A stretch of DNA of 64,000 nucleotides. Origin: Dactylosporangium fulvum (GTDB lineage: Bacteria; Actinomycetota; Actinomycetes; Mycobacteriales; Micromonosporaceae). How positions within the stretch are numbered: position 1 is the first letter of the stretch; the number at the start of each line of letters is the position of its first letter. The translations under genes and the position numbers were made by a program. Where the stretch lies: contig NZ_CP073720.1 of NCBI RefSeq assembly GCF_025137375.1, positions 1,078,501-1,142,500 on the forward strand, read 5' to 3'. The notes beneath the pieces are model-generated. The model did no database searches. It was given only the letters and a program-made list of their open reading frames with translations, and was not told where the DNA came from. Shown one piece after another: positions 27,131-36,609 of this stretch.

Positions 27131-28753
27131 TTATCGCAGGCCCAGGGCGGCGGCGGTCTCCGTGCGCAGGGCGACGAGCGAGGCCGCCGCGGTCTCCCGC
27201 GCCTTGCGGATGTCGCCGCCGACGACCGGCTCCACGACCTCGAGATAGGCCTTGAGCTTCGGCTCGGTGCCCGACGGGCGGACCACCACACGGGTCGTCC
27301 CGGCGCGCAGGATCAGCACGTCGGACTCGGGGAGCCGGTCCTCGATGCTCGTCACCGGCTCGTCGAGCAGTGCCGTCGGCGGCCGCCGGCGGATGGTGTC
27401 CATCGCCCGTGCGATGTCGGCCAGGTCGTCGACGCGCACGGAGAGCTGGTCGGTGGCGTGCACGCCGTAGCGCTCGGCAAGCTCGTCGAGCCGGTCGGTG
27501 AGGGTCTTCAGCTCCGCCTTCAGCCCGGCCGCGAGCTCGCAGACGAGGAGGGCGGCGGTGATGCCGTCCTTGTCGCGGACGATGGACGGCGCCACGCAGT
27601 ACCCGAGCGCCTCCTCGTAGCCGTAGACCAGGTCGTCACCGGCCCGCACGATCCACTTGAAGCCGGTGAGCGTCTCCCCGTAGGGCAGCCCGCGCTCGGC
27701 GCACATCCGCGACAGCAGGCTCGACGACACGATGGTGGTCGCGTAGCGCCCCTCCGTGCCGCGGCGCATCAGGTGATCGGCCAGCAGGACGCCGACCTCG
27801 TCACCGCGCAGCAGCCGCCAGCCGCCGCCGTCGGGGACCGCGACGGCGCAGCGGTCGGCGTCGGGGTCGTTGGCGATCGCGATGTCCGCGCCCGACTCCC
27901 GGGCCAGCGTGAGCAGCAGGTCGGTCGCCCCGGGCTCCTCCGGGTTGGGGAACGCGACGGTGGGGAAGTCGGCGTCGGGCTCGGCCTGCGCCGCCACGAC
28001 AAACGGCGCCGGGTAGCCCGCGGCCTCGAGCGTCGTGACGAAGACGTCCCGGCCGACACCGTGCATCGGGGTGTACGCGACGAGGAGGTCACGTGGCACC
28101 GCCGCATCGACGACACCGATCGCGGCGTCGACGTACGCCTGCACGATCTCCTCGGTGAGCACCTGGCCGGGCGGCCCGAGCGGCACCTCGGCGAGTGGCC
28201 CGACGGCCCGGATCGCCTGCTCGATCTCCACGTCGGCCGGCGGGACGATCTGGGAGCCGTCGCCGAGATAGACCTTGTAGCCGTTGTCCTGCGGCGGGTT
28301 GTGGCTCGCGGTGACCATGACCCCCGCGGCAGCGCCGCGGCGCCGCACGGCGAACGCGAGCACCGGGGTGGGCAGCGGCCGGGGCAGCAGCAGCGCCTCG
28401 CGGCCGGCGCCGGTGGCGACGCGGGCGGTCTCCACGGCGAACGCGTGCGAGCCGTGCCGCGCGTCGTAGCCGACGACCAGCGGCCCCTCGACCCCGTTGT
28501 CGGCGAGCCAGCGCACCAGACCGGCCGCGGCGGCCCGCACGACGGCGAGGTTCATGCCGTTGGGCCCGGCGCGCAGCGGCCCGCGCAGCCCGGCGGTGCC
28601 GAAGCGCAGCGGACCGGCGAACCGGTCGGCGAGCTCGGCGCCGCCGTTGCCGTTGTCGAGCACGGCGCGCAGCTCCTCGCGCGTGGCCGGATCGGGGTCG
28701 TCGGCCAGCCAGGCCTCGGCTTCCGCACGCAGATCACGCTCCGTGGAGGTCAT
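27131..28753 (-). CDS. Phosphohexomutase (PGM/PMM family)
   Basis: This 540-residue alpha-D-phosphohexomutase has phosphoserine loop TASHNP (148-153, Ser150), metal loop DPDADR (~297), sugar-binding GYEEALG (~389) and phosphate-binding RPSGTEPKLK near the C-terminus. All four domains are present. Phosphoglucomutase, phosphomannomutase and, in some lineages, phosphopentomutase activities occur in this family. In related actinobacteria a similar gene sits with purine nucleoside phosphorylase in the deo region; no deoD or deoB is present here. Conversion of deoxyribose-1-phosphate to the 5-phosphate is therefore a reasonable but unproven extra role. Confidence 0.9.
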   Translation of the reverse strand: MTSTERDLRAEAEAWLADDPDPATREELRAVLDNGNGGAELADRFAGPLRFGTAGLRGPLRAGPNGMNLAVVRAAAAGLVRWLADNGVEGPLVVGYDARHGSHAFAVETARVATGAGREALLLPRPLPTPVLAFAVRRRGAAAGVMVTASHNPPQDNGYKVYLGDGSQIVPPADVEIEQAIRAVGPLAEVPLGPPGQVLTEEIVQAYVDAAIGVVDAAVPRDLLVAYTPMHGVGRDVFVTTLEAAGYPAPFVVAAQAEPDADFPTVAFPNPEEPGATDLLLTLARESGADIAIANDPDADRCAVAVPDGGGWRLLRGDEVGVLLADHLMRRGTEGRYATTIVSSSLLSRMCAERGLPYGETLTGFKWIVRAGDDLVYGYEEALGYCVAPSIVRDKDGITAALLVCELAAGLKAELKTLTDRLDELAERYGVHATDQLSVRVDDLADIARAMDTIRRRPPTALLDEPVTSIEDRLPESDVLILRAGTTRVVVRPSGTEPKLKAYLEVVEPVVGGDIRKARETAAASLVALRTETAAALGLR

Positions 28754-28807
28754 CTGCCTTTCTTAGCACGGCGTTTCCCCGGTCCGGCGCCCGGACGGTG
28801 AGCGTGC

Positions 28808-30745
<1,938 letters not shown>

Positions 30746-31374
30746 AGGCAGTAAACCGTCATGGGAGGGGGAGGTTGACTTCTCGCCCCACTATCTTGCG
30801 TGGTCTTGCGCGCTGACGAAAGGTGGGGTCACCTCCTTCACCGTACCGTGACTCTGCTACAGCCCATAGTGCTGATCTTGTAGCGGTCCGAACCTTCGCA
30901 GGATTGAATCCGTTCATTCGGGGAACCGAAACGGTGGGATGCAGCGTCTACGCAGGTGACGGAAACGCGTTCGGAACATCCGGACCCTAGTTTTCTGGAT
31001 TTCACCGCGGCACCGCCGATTGACGGACGTACGGTGCGGTATGAGGCCCCGGCTTCGTGCCACCCTGCGACGTCTTTCGTCACTGTGCGTCGATCGTCGG
31101 CAACCGCGGCCACGGCGCCGCTGTGAAAGAGTATCGCGACACCACGTGACCGTGGCGCCTGTCACCCGTTGTAGGAGGTGAGGGGTACTTGTCCGGGGTC
31201 GAACCGGCACTCCCGACGGTGCCTGCGACTTTGCGCCTTCAAGGGGATAAAAGTGACGCTCAGCTATCCGAACATCACGAGAATGATGTTGCGCTCCGTC
31301 ACGTTGGCCCAGTTAGTCTGTCCATGGCACGCATGGGGCGGGCCGCTCCATTAGACCGAAATAGAGAACTCACC
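30746..31374. other. Divergent control region with two isolated Shine-Dalgarno motifs
   Basis: This 629-bp stretch separates the kinase from the M20 hydrolase. Its composition is lower in G+C than the neighbours and no open frame has normal codon bias. Two near-perfect anti-16S sequences occur without a convincing gene behind them: AGGAGGTGA at 31173-31181 on the plus strand, and AAGGAGGTGA on the minus strand (30837-30828). A -10-like TAGTCT lies at 31314-31319 upstream of the hydrolase. Short leader ORFs are possible but unsupported. Confidence 0.5.
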
Positions 31375-32661
31375 GTGACGAGAGCGCTGACGCTGCCCGA
31401 TCCTGCCGCTGCTGCGGCACGCTCGGTCAGCGAGTTGACGTCGTCCTGGCCCGAGACTCCACCTGGGGCCGATCCGTTGCCCGGTCAGCTCGACCGCTGG
31501 CTCGCCTCCCGCGGCGCCGAGCTCGTCGCGGTACGACGTCACATCCACGCGCATCCGGAGCTGTCCGGCCACGAGTTCGAGACCGCGGCGCTCGTCGCCC
31601 GCGAGCTCACCCGTGCCGGGCTGTCGCCACGCATGCTGCCCAAGGGCAATGGCGTGATGTGTGACATCGGCTACGGCGACCGGGTGATCGCGCTGCGCGC
31701 CGACCTCGACGCGCTGCCCCTGCCCGACACGAAGGACGTGCCCTACCGCTCGACCGTCGACAATGTCTGCCACGCGTGCGGTCACGACGTCCACACCACC
31801 GTCCTGCTCGGCGTCGGCCTCGCGCTGGCCCAGCTCGCCGAGCGCGACGAGCTGCCGGGCCGGGTGCGGCTGCTGTTCCAGCCGGCCGAGGAGACCATGC
31901 CGTCGGGTGCGCCCGAGGTCATCGCGGCCGGCGGCCTGAAGGACGTCGCCGGGATCTTCGCGTTGCACTGCGCGCCGCAGTTGCCGGTCGGCCTGGTCGG
32001 CGTCCGCTCCGGGCCGTTCACCGCGGCCGCGGACAAGATCGAGGTCCGGCTCACCGGCCGCGGCGGGCACACCGCCCGTCCGCACCTGACCGCCGACCTG
32101 GTCCACGCGCTCGGCCGCATCCTCGTGGACGTGCCGTCGCTGCTCGACCGCAAGCTTGACGCGCGGGCCGGGGTGTCGATGGTGTGGGGCGCGGTGCGGG
32201 CCGGCGAGGCCGCCAACGCGATCCCGATCGAGGGCGTCGCCCGGGGCACCATCCGCGTCCTGAGCCGCGACGCCTGGCGTGACGTGCCCGAGCTGGTCAC
32301 CAAGCTGGTTCACGACGTCATCGCCCCGACCGGCGCCGACGTGGAGGTCAACTACACCCGCGGTGTCCCGCCCGTGGTCAACGACCGGCTCGCCACCGCG
32401 ATCATCGCCGGTGCCGCCGGCGCGGCCCTCGGGCCGGACCGGATCGTCGAGGCCGAGATCAGCATGGGCGGCGAGGACTTCGCGTTCTACCTCGACGGCG
32501 TGCCCGGCTCGATGATCCGGCTCGGCGTCGGCGTGCCCGGCTCCGAGACCAAGTTCGACATCCACCAGTCGGCCTTCGACGTCGACGAGCGCTCGATCGG
32601 CTACGGCGTGCGGGTCATGGTCCACACCGCCCTGGCCGCGCTCAGCGCTGGAGCTTTCTAG
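31375..32661 (+). CDS. M20 family metal-dependent amidohydrolase
   Basis: This ~428-residue member of the M20 peptidase/amidohydrolase group includes hippurate hydrolases and N-acyl amino acid deacylases. Metal-binding elements are the CHACGHDVHTT motif, PAEETMPSG with the catalytic Glu pair, ALHCAPQ and a final MGGEDFAFY. The dimerisation lid domain is present between them. It has no signal peptide, so the substrate is probably cytoplasmic. The frame is open back to 31189; ATG 31324, ATG 31333 and GTG 31375 are possible starts. GTG 31375 is chosen because strong codon bias begins there. The substrate is not predictable. Confidence 0.88.
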   Translation: MTRALTLPDPAAAAARSVSELTSSWPETPPGADPLPGQLDRWLASRGAELVAVRRHIHAHPELSGHEFETAALVARELTRAGLSPRMLPKGNGVMCDIGYGDRVIALRADLDALPLPDTKDVPYRSTVDNVCHACGHDVHTTVLLGVGLALAQLAERDELPGRVRLLFQPAEETMPSGAPEVIAAGGLKDVAGIFALHCAPQLPVGLVGVRSGPFTAAADKIEVRLTGRGGHTARPHLTADLVHALGRILVDVPSLLDRKLDARAGVSMVWGAVRAGEAANAIPIEGVARGTIRVLSRDAWRDVPELVTKLVHDVIAPTGADVEVNYTRGVPPVVNDRLATAIIAGAAGAALGPDRIVEAEISMGGEDFAFYLDGVPGSMIRLGVGVPGSETKFDIHQSAFDVDERSIGYGVRVMVHTALAALSAGAF

Positions 32662-32698
32662 GCAGACAAATAGACCGGCATCTGACAGTCCGGCATGC

Positions 32699-33044
32699 GT
32701 GGCCACAGAGTTGCGCGTGCACGGTGTCACCGGCTCGCCCACCGAGGACGTCCTCGGTGGGCCACTCCTGCGCAGGTCGCCGCCCGCGACCGCCTGCTGG
32801 AACACGTCGGCGCGGTGCTGGCCCGGCCCGGGACACAGGTTCCCGGACCGGGCCAGCACACCCCCCGTTGGGCCAACCTCTGGCGGAACACCGACCCCAT
32901 CGGCGGACCGGTGGAGTCGCCGACCGCGAAGGACGTGCGGTTCGTCGACCCGCCGGGCTTTGACGTCCCGCCCGGCGACACGGTGTTTTCCGAAGGTTGA
33001 CGGCCATTCCGGCTACCAGTCGCAGCCGGCGTTCGGCGCCGCGG
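32699..33044 (+). pseudogene. Frameshifted remnant of an ATELRVHGV-type protein
   Basis: The first ~23 codons in frame from 32699 read TELRVHGVTGSPTEDVLGG, the N-terminus of a family of long actinobacterial proteins of unknown function. The following sequence makes sense only in the next frame (HTPRWANLWRNTDPIGGPV, then DVRFVDPPGFDVPPGDTVF). After that the first frame resumes at about 32996 (VDGHSGYQSQPAFGAAVSGL). Two frame changes and a length far below the family's usual size indicate a degraded fragment. It runs into the end of the convergent DUF4349 gene. Confidence 0.65.
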
Positions 33045-34346
33045 TCAGCGGTCTTCCGCAGGACCTCTCGGATCCTTCCGGTCCGCAGGTTCCGCGTCAG
33101 TCGGCGGCTCCGCCGACCGAGCAGTTCCCGCAGCTTCCCGCCGGCCCTCAGCCGTAGGCTCGGACCCCCCTGCCTCGTCTGCTTCCGGCGCCGGGGGCGC
33201 CCCTGCCCCGGAAGTAGACGCTGAAACCGAAAGCGGCGATGAAACCGACGGCGGGGCGGAAACCGGGCCGGCGCCGGCCTGCGGCGGGACGGGAACCGGA
33301 GCGGAGACCGGGACGGCCGGGCCGCCGACGGGCGGTGGGACAGGGCCACCGGCGCCCGGCCGGCCACCCGGGAACGGCGGCGGGATTCGCCCGGGCGGCA
33401 CCGGGGAACCCGTCGGCGGCACCGGGAAACCGGCCTGCGGCATCGCGGGACCGCCCGCACCGGCCAGCGCCGGGCGCTTCGGCCGGAACCGCCGCAGCAG
33501 CCAGATCAGCAGGTAGACCGGGACGCCCACGAGCACGAGCCAGGGCAGCAGCCAGCCGAGCACGGTCAGCGCGATCCGCAGCGAGGTGACGAACGCGGAC
33601 CAGCCGTTTTCCAGGCCGACCCCGATGCCGAGGTCCTCCTTGTCGACGGCCGCCTCGGGACCGAGCAGCACCAGCGTGATCGTGGACAGCGCGGTCAGCC
33701 CGTCGAGCCTGCGCTTGCGGGCCTGCAACGACTCCAGGTCCGCCTCCCGCCGGGACAGTTCCGACTCCAGCGAGGTGATCTCGCTGATGGTCTGCGCCTT
33801 GGCCAGCAGCGCGCGGATGCGGTCGACACTCGCCTGGGCGGTCTGCAGCCGCGCCTCCACGTCGACCACCTGGTCGGTCACGTCCTGCGCGGTGATCTGC
33901 CGGCTCTCCTCGTTGCCGAGGGACTTCAGCTGGTCGAGCGTCGTGGTGAACTTCGCGGCGGGGACGCGTAACGTCAGCGTGCCCTGCGAGCGCCGGTCGT
34001 CGTGGCGGCGGTTGTCCCCGCCGACGAACCCACCCGCGCCGGTGGCGAACGCGATTGCCTGCGCGGCGGCGGCGTCGACGTCCTTCACCCGTACCTTCAT
34101 CGTGCCCGCATAGATGATCGAGCGGTTCTCGATGTCCAGGTTGTCCGGTACCTTCGCCTGCGAGCCGGCGTCTTCCGCGGGCTTGTCCTGCTTCGGGCCG
34201 GCGCCTCCCTGCTGCGCGGGTGCCGCCGCGGGCGCCTCGCCGGAGGTGCCGGCGTTGTCGCCGCTGTCGGCACCGCACCCGCTCAGCGCCATCAGCATGG
34301 CGGCGCACGCCGCCGTGAGGAACAGTGTGGTGCGCCTGACTGACAT
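33045..34346 (-). CDS. DUF4349 membrane lipoprotein
   Basis: This 433-residue protein has a lipoprotein signal (MLMALSGC, Cys at ~25) and a ~45-residue Ala/Gln-rich spacer. The DUF4349 domain begins NRSIIYAGTMKVRVKDVDAA and contains a coiled coil (ASVDRIRALLAKAQTISEI and onward). A membrane segment follows (LPWLVLVGVPVYLLIWLL, ~285-305), then a ~120-residue Pro/Ala/Gly-rich C-terminal tail. The domain's function is unknown; the layout suggests a surface-anchored coiled-coil sensor or structural protein. It is divergent from the MBL-fold gene at 34460. Confidence 0.88.
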   Translation of the reverse strand: MSVRRTTLFLTAACAAMLMALSGCGADSGDNAGTSGEAPAAAPAQQGGAGPKQDKPAEDAGSQAKVPDNLDIENRSIIYAGTMKVRVKDVDAAAAQAIAFATGAGGFVGGDNRRHDDRRSQGTLTLRVPAAKFTTTLDQLKSLGNEESRQITAQDVTDQVVDVEARLQTAQASVDRIRALLAKAQTISEITSLESELSRREADLESLQARKRRLDGLTALSTITLVLLGPEAAVDKEDLGIGVGLENGWSAFVTSLRIALTVLGWLLPWLVLVGVPVYLLIWLLRRFRPKRPALAGAGGPAMPQAGFPVPPTGSPVPPGRIPPPFPGGRPGAGGPVPPPVGGPAVPVSAPVPVPPQAGAGPVSAPPSVSSPLSVSASTSGAGAPPAPEADEAGGSEPTAEGRREAAGTARSAEPPTDAEPADRKDPRGPAEDR

Positions 34347-34459
34347 GACGCCTCCTGGGTAGGGTCGATCGGGAGATCCGACTGCACCCTGGGACGCGGC
34401 CCGGTGCGGGTGCGGTTCCCGCCGCTTGTGTCACGGTTCTGCCACGAGGAGGTCACCGA

Positions 34460-35092
34460 ATGCGCATCACCAAGTACACGCACGCCTGCCTGCGGCTCGA
34501 ACACGGCGGCGGGGTCCTGGTGATCGATCCCGGCGTGTTCAGCGAGCCGGAGTCGCTCGACGGCGCCGACGCGGTGCTCATCACGCACGAGCACTTCGAC
34601 CACATCGACATCGAGAAGCTGCGCGCCGCGGCGGCGAAGCAACCGGCCCTCACCGTCTACACCCACCCCGACGTCGAGGCCCAGCTGGTCGACCTCGACG
34701 CCGAGAAGTTCGCGGTCGCGCCCGGCGACACGTTTGTCGCGGCCGGCATGACCGTGCGGGCCCGCGGCGGGCAGCACGCGATCATCCACTCCGACATCCC
34801 GCAGATCGTCAACGTGGGATATCTGATCGAGAGCCCCGACGGGCCGATCTACCACCCGGGCGACTCGTTCTTCGTGCCGGAGGACGAGGTCGCCACGCTG
34901 TTCGTCCCGGTGTCGGCGCCGTGGCTGAAGCTGGCCGAGGCGATCGACTTCACGCGGGCGGTGCGGCCGGACCGCGCGTTCGCTCTGCACGACAGCCTGC
35001 TCGTGGAGGCCGGCCAGCAGATGGTCACCGGCCACATGACCCGCCTGTCCGGCACCCACTACACACGCCTCCAGCCCGGCGAGTCCGTCTGA
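34460..35092 (+). CDS. MBL-fold metallo-hydrolase
   Basis: This 210-residue metallo-beta-lactamase-fold protein carries zinc motif THEHFDHID (residues ~50-58), a second region around YHPGDSFF and the C-terminal ALHD. It resembles UlaG-like and other short MBL hydrolases whose substrates range from lactones to nucleotide derivatives. GAGGAGG lies about 9 nt upstream of the ATG. It is followed after 24 bp by a DNA glycosylase gene and then an RNA-ligase-like gene on the same strand, but a promoter-like TACATT before the glycosylase suggests partly independent expression. Confidence 0.9.
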   Translation: MRITKYTHACLRLEHGGGVLVIDPGVFSEPESLDGADAVLITHEHFDHIDIEKLRAAAAKQPALTVYTHPDVEAQLVDLDAEKFAVAPGDTFVAAGMTVRARGGQHAIIHSDIPQIVNVGYLIESPDGPIYHPGDSFFVPEDEVATLFVPVSAPWLKLAEAIDFTRAVRPDRAFALHDSLLVEAGQQMVTGHMTRLSGTHYTRLQPGESV

Positions 35093-35116
35093 GATCTTCG
35101 TCGGTACATTCCGTGC

Positions 35117-35929
35117 GTGCCCGAAGGTCATACGATCCACCGCCTCGCCGAGCGGCACCGCGAGATGTTCGCCGGCCGTGCCGTGCGGGTCAGCAGCCCG
35201 CAGGGCCGGTTCGCCGCCGGCGCGCGACGGATCGACGGCCGGGTCCTGGAGAGCACCGAGGCGCACGGCAAGCACCTGCTGCACCACTATGCCGGCGGCG
35301 ACACGCTGCACATCCACCTGGGGCTCTACGGGAAGTTCACCGAAGGTGACGGGCCACCGCCGCAGGAGTGGGGCGAGATCCGGCTCCGGATGGTCAACAA
35401 CGAGCACTGGCTGGACCTGCGCGGTCCGGCCGCGTGCGAGCTGCTCGATCCCGGCGAGGTCGCGGCGCTCCACGCCCGGCTCGGACCGGATCCGCTCGTG
35501 CCGGACAGCGACGGCGACAGCGCGTACCAAATCATCAGGAAGTCCGGGCGGACCCTCATGGGTCTGCTCATGGACCAGTCCGTTGTGGCCGGTGCCGGGC
35601 TCATCTACGTGACCGAGGCGCTGTTCCGGGCCGGGCTGCCGCCGACCATGACCGGCAAGAGTCTGTCCCACGCGCAGTGGCAGGAGATCTGGGACGACCT
35701 GCGGGCGCTGATGCGCACCGGCGTGGCCGTGGGACGCATCGACACCGTTCACAGTGCACACACGCCGGAGGCGATGGGGCGGCCGCCGCGGGTGGACCGG
35801 CACGGCGGCGAGGTGTACGTGTACCGGCGCACCGGCCAGCCCTGCCTGGTCTGCGGCACGCCCGTGCGCACGGCGGTGCTCAACGCGCGCAACGCGTACT
35901 GGTGCCCGGTCTGCCAGAAGGCGGCGTAG
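35117..35929 (+). CDS. Fpg/Nei family DNA glycosylase/AP lyase
   Basis: This 270-residue base-excision repair enzyme has N-terminal PEGHTIHRLAERH, which provides the catalytic Pro and Glu immediately after the initiator residue. Mid-protein it has the helix-two-turn-helix (SVVAGAGLIYVTEALFRAGL). The C-terminal zinc finger is CLVCGTPV...WCPVCQ, about residues 244-266. The H in PEGH, where Fpg has PE(L/G), and the HxxR pattern favour an endonuclease VIII-like (Nei) enzyme that removes oxidised pyrimidines. GTG 35117 lies 6 nt after TACATT, so a leaderless mRNA is likely. Its stop abuts the next start. Confidence 0.93.
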   Translation: MPEGHTIHRLAERHREMFAGRAVRVSSPQGRFAAGARRIDGRVLESTEAHGKHLLHHYAGGDTLHIHLGLYGKFTEGDGPPPQEWGEIRLRMVNNEHWLDLRGPAACELLDPGEVAALHARLGPDPLVPDSDGDSAYQIIRKSGRTLMGLLMDQSVVAGAGLIYVTEALFRAGLPPTMTGKSLSHAQWQEIWDDLRALMRTGVAVGRIDTVHSAHTPEAMGRPPRVDRHGGEVYVYRRTGQPCLVCGTPVRTAVLNARNAYWCPVCQKAA

Positions 35930-36445
35930 ATGGTCGCCTCCGTCGAGCTGCACCTCGACGAGCGGGCCACCCGGCGGATCCGCGTGCTGTGGGACCTGCT
36001 GGAGGACATCGGCGTCCAGACGCTGCGCACGCCGCACAACGGCCGGCACCGCCCGCACGTGTCCCTGATCGCGGCGCGGGCACTGGACCCGGACCGGGTC
36101 GCGGAGGCGCTGACCGGGATCGAGGTCGCGGCGAAGCTGCGGCTCAACTTCCAGTTCGCCGGCGTCTTCGTCGGCCGGGTGGTGTTCCTCGGGCTGGCGC
36201 CGACCCCGGACCTCATGCACCACCAGTCGGTGGTCTGGCATCGGCTGGTGGTGCACGGGATCGAGAGCCTGCCGCTCTACAACCCCGGCGAGTGGGTGCC
36301 GCACTGCACCGTGTCGATGCGCGTGCCGCGCCCGATCCTCACCGACGGCCTGCGCCGCTGCCTGGAGGTGCTGCCGATCGAGGCGACGGTCACGCGGGCA
36401 GCGGTCGTCGACTACGCCCGCGACATCTACCGCGAGCTGCCCTAG
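35930..36445 (+). CDS. 2'-5' RNA ligase/cyclic phosphodiesterase-like protein
   Basis: This 171-residue 2H phosphoesterase superfamily protein has two catalytic HxT/S-type motifs: HVSL near residue 44 and HCTVS near 124. Length and spacing match LigT/ThpR-type enzymes, which act on 2'-5' linkages or cyclic phosphates in RNA. The ATG follows directly on the glycosylase stop, so the two are translationally coupled. The TAG stop lies inside the left CTAG flank of the palindromic element at 36442-36609; this suggests the original stop survived, or was recreated by, the insertion. Confidence 0.88.
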   Translation: MVASVELHLDERATRRIRVLWDLLEDIGVQTLRTPHNGRHRPHVSLIAARALDPDRVAEALTGIEVAAKLRLNFQFAGVFVGRVVFLGLAPTPDLMHHQSVVWHRLVVHGIESLPLYNPGEWVPHCTVSMRVPRPILTDGLRRCLEVLPIEATVTRAAVVDYARDIYRELP

Positions 36446-36609
36446 GGCCTGTTTCGTACCTGAGGCCGGGCTGCGGCGGGCCCAGATTCCGCCTGGCGCC
36501 ACCCCGCGAAAGCCCGGTTACAACACCGGTAGCCGGACTTCCGCGGGGCGACGCCAGACGAAATCTGGACTCCGCCTCGCTCCGACCCCAGGTACGAAAC
36601 AGGCCCTAG
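36442..36609. mobile_element. MITE-like near-perfect palindrome with CTAG flanks
   Basis: A 160-bp element (36446-36605) has 17-bp perfect ends (GGCCTGTTTCGTACCTG and its reverse complement). The rest of the two halves also pairs almost throughout, for example CAGATT with AATCTG and CCCCGCG with CGCGGGG, with about one indel. CTAG stands on both sides (36442-36445 and 36606-36609), as expected for a 4-bp target duplication. No open frame lies inside. It sits exactly between the stop codons of two convergent genes, so it may also act as a bidirectional terminator. Confidence 0.7.

Noticed and set aside
30838..31113. Minus-strand open frame of 91 codons upstream of the kinase
   Set aside because: Codon bias is poor and there is no recognisable domain; it probably lies in promoter DNA.
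34292..36502. 736-codon minus-strand open frame
   Set aside because: It is antisense to three recognised plus-strand genes (MBL, DNA glycosylase, RNA-ligase-like) and shows no family motif.
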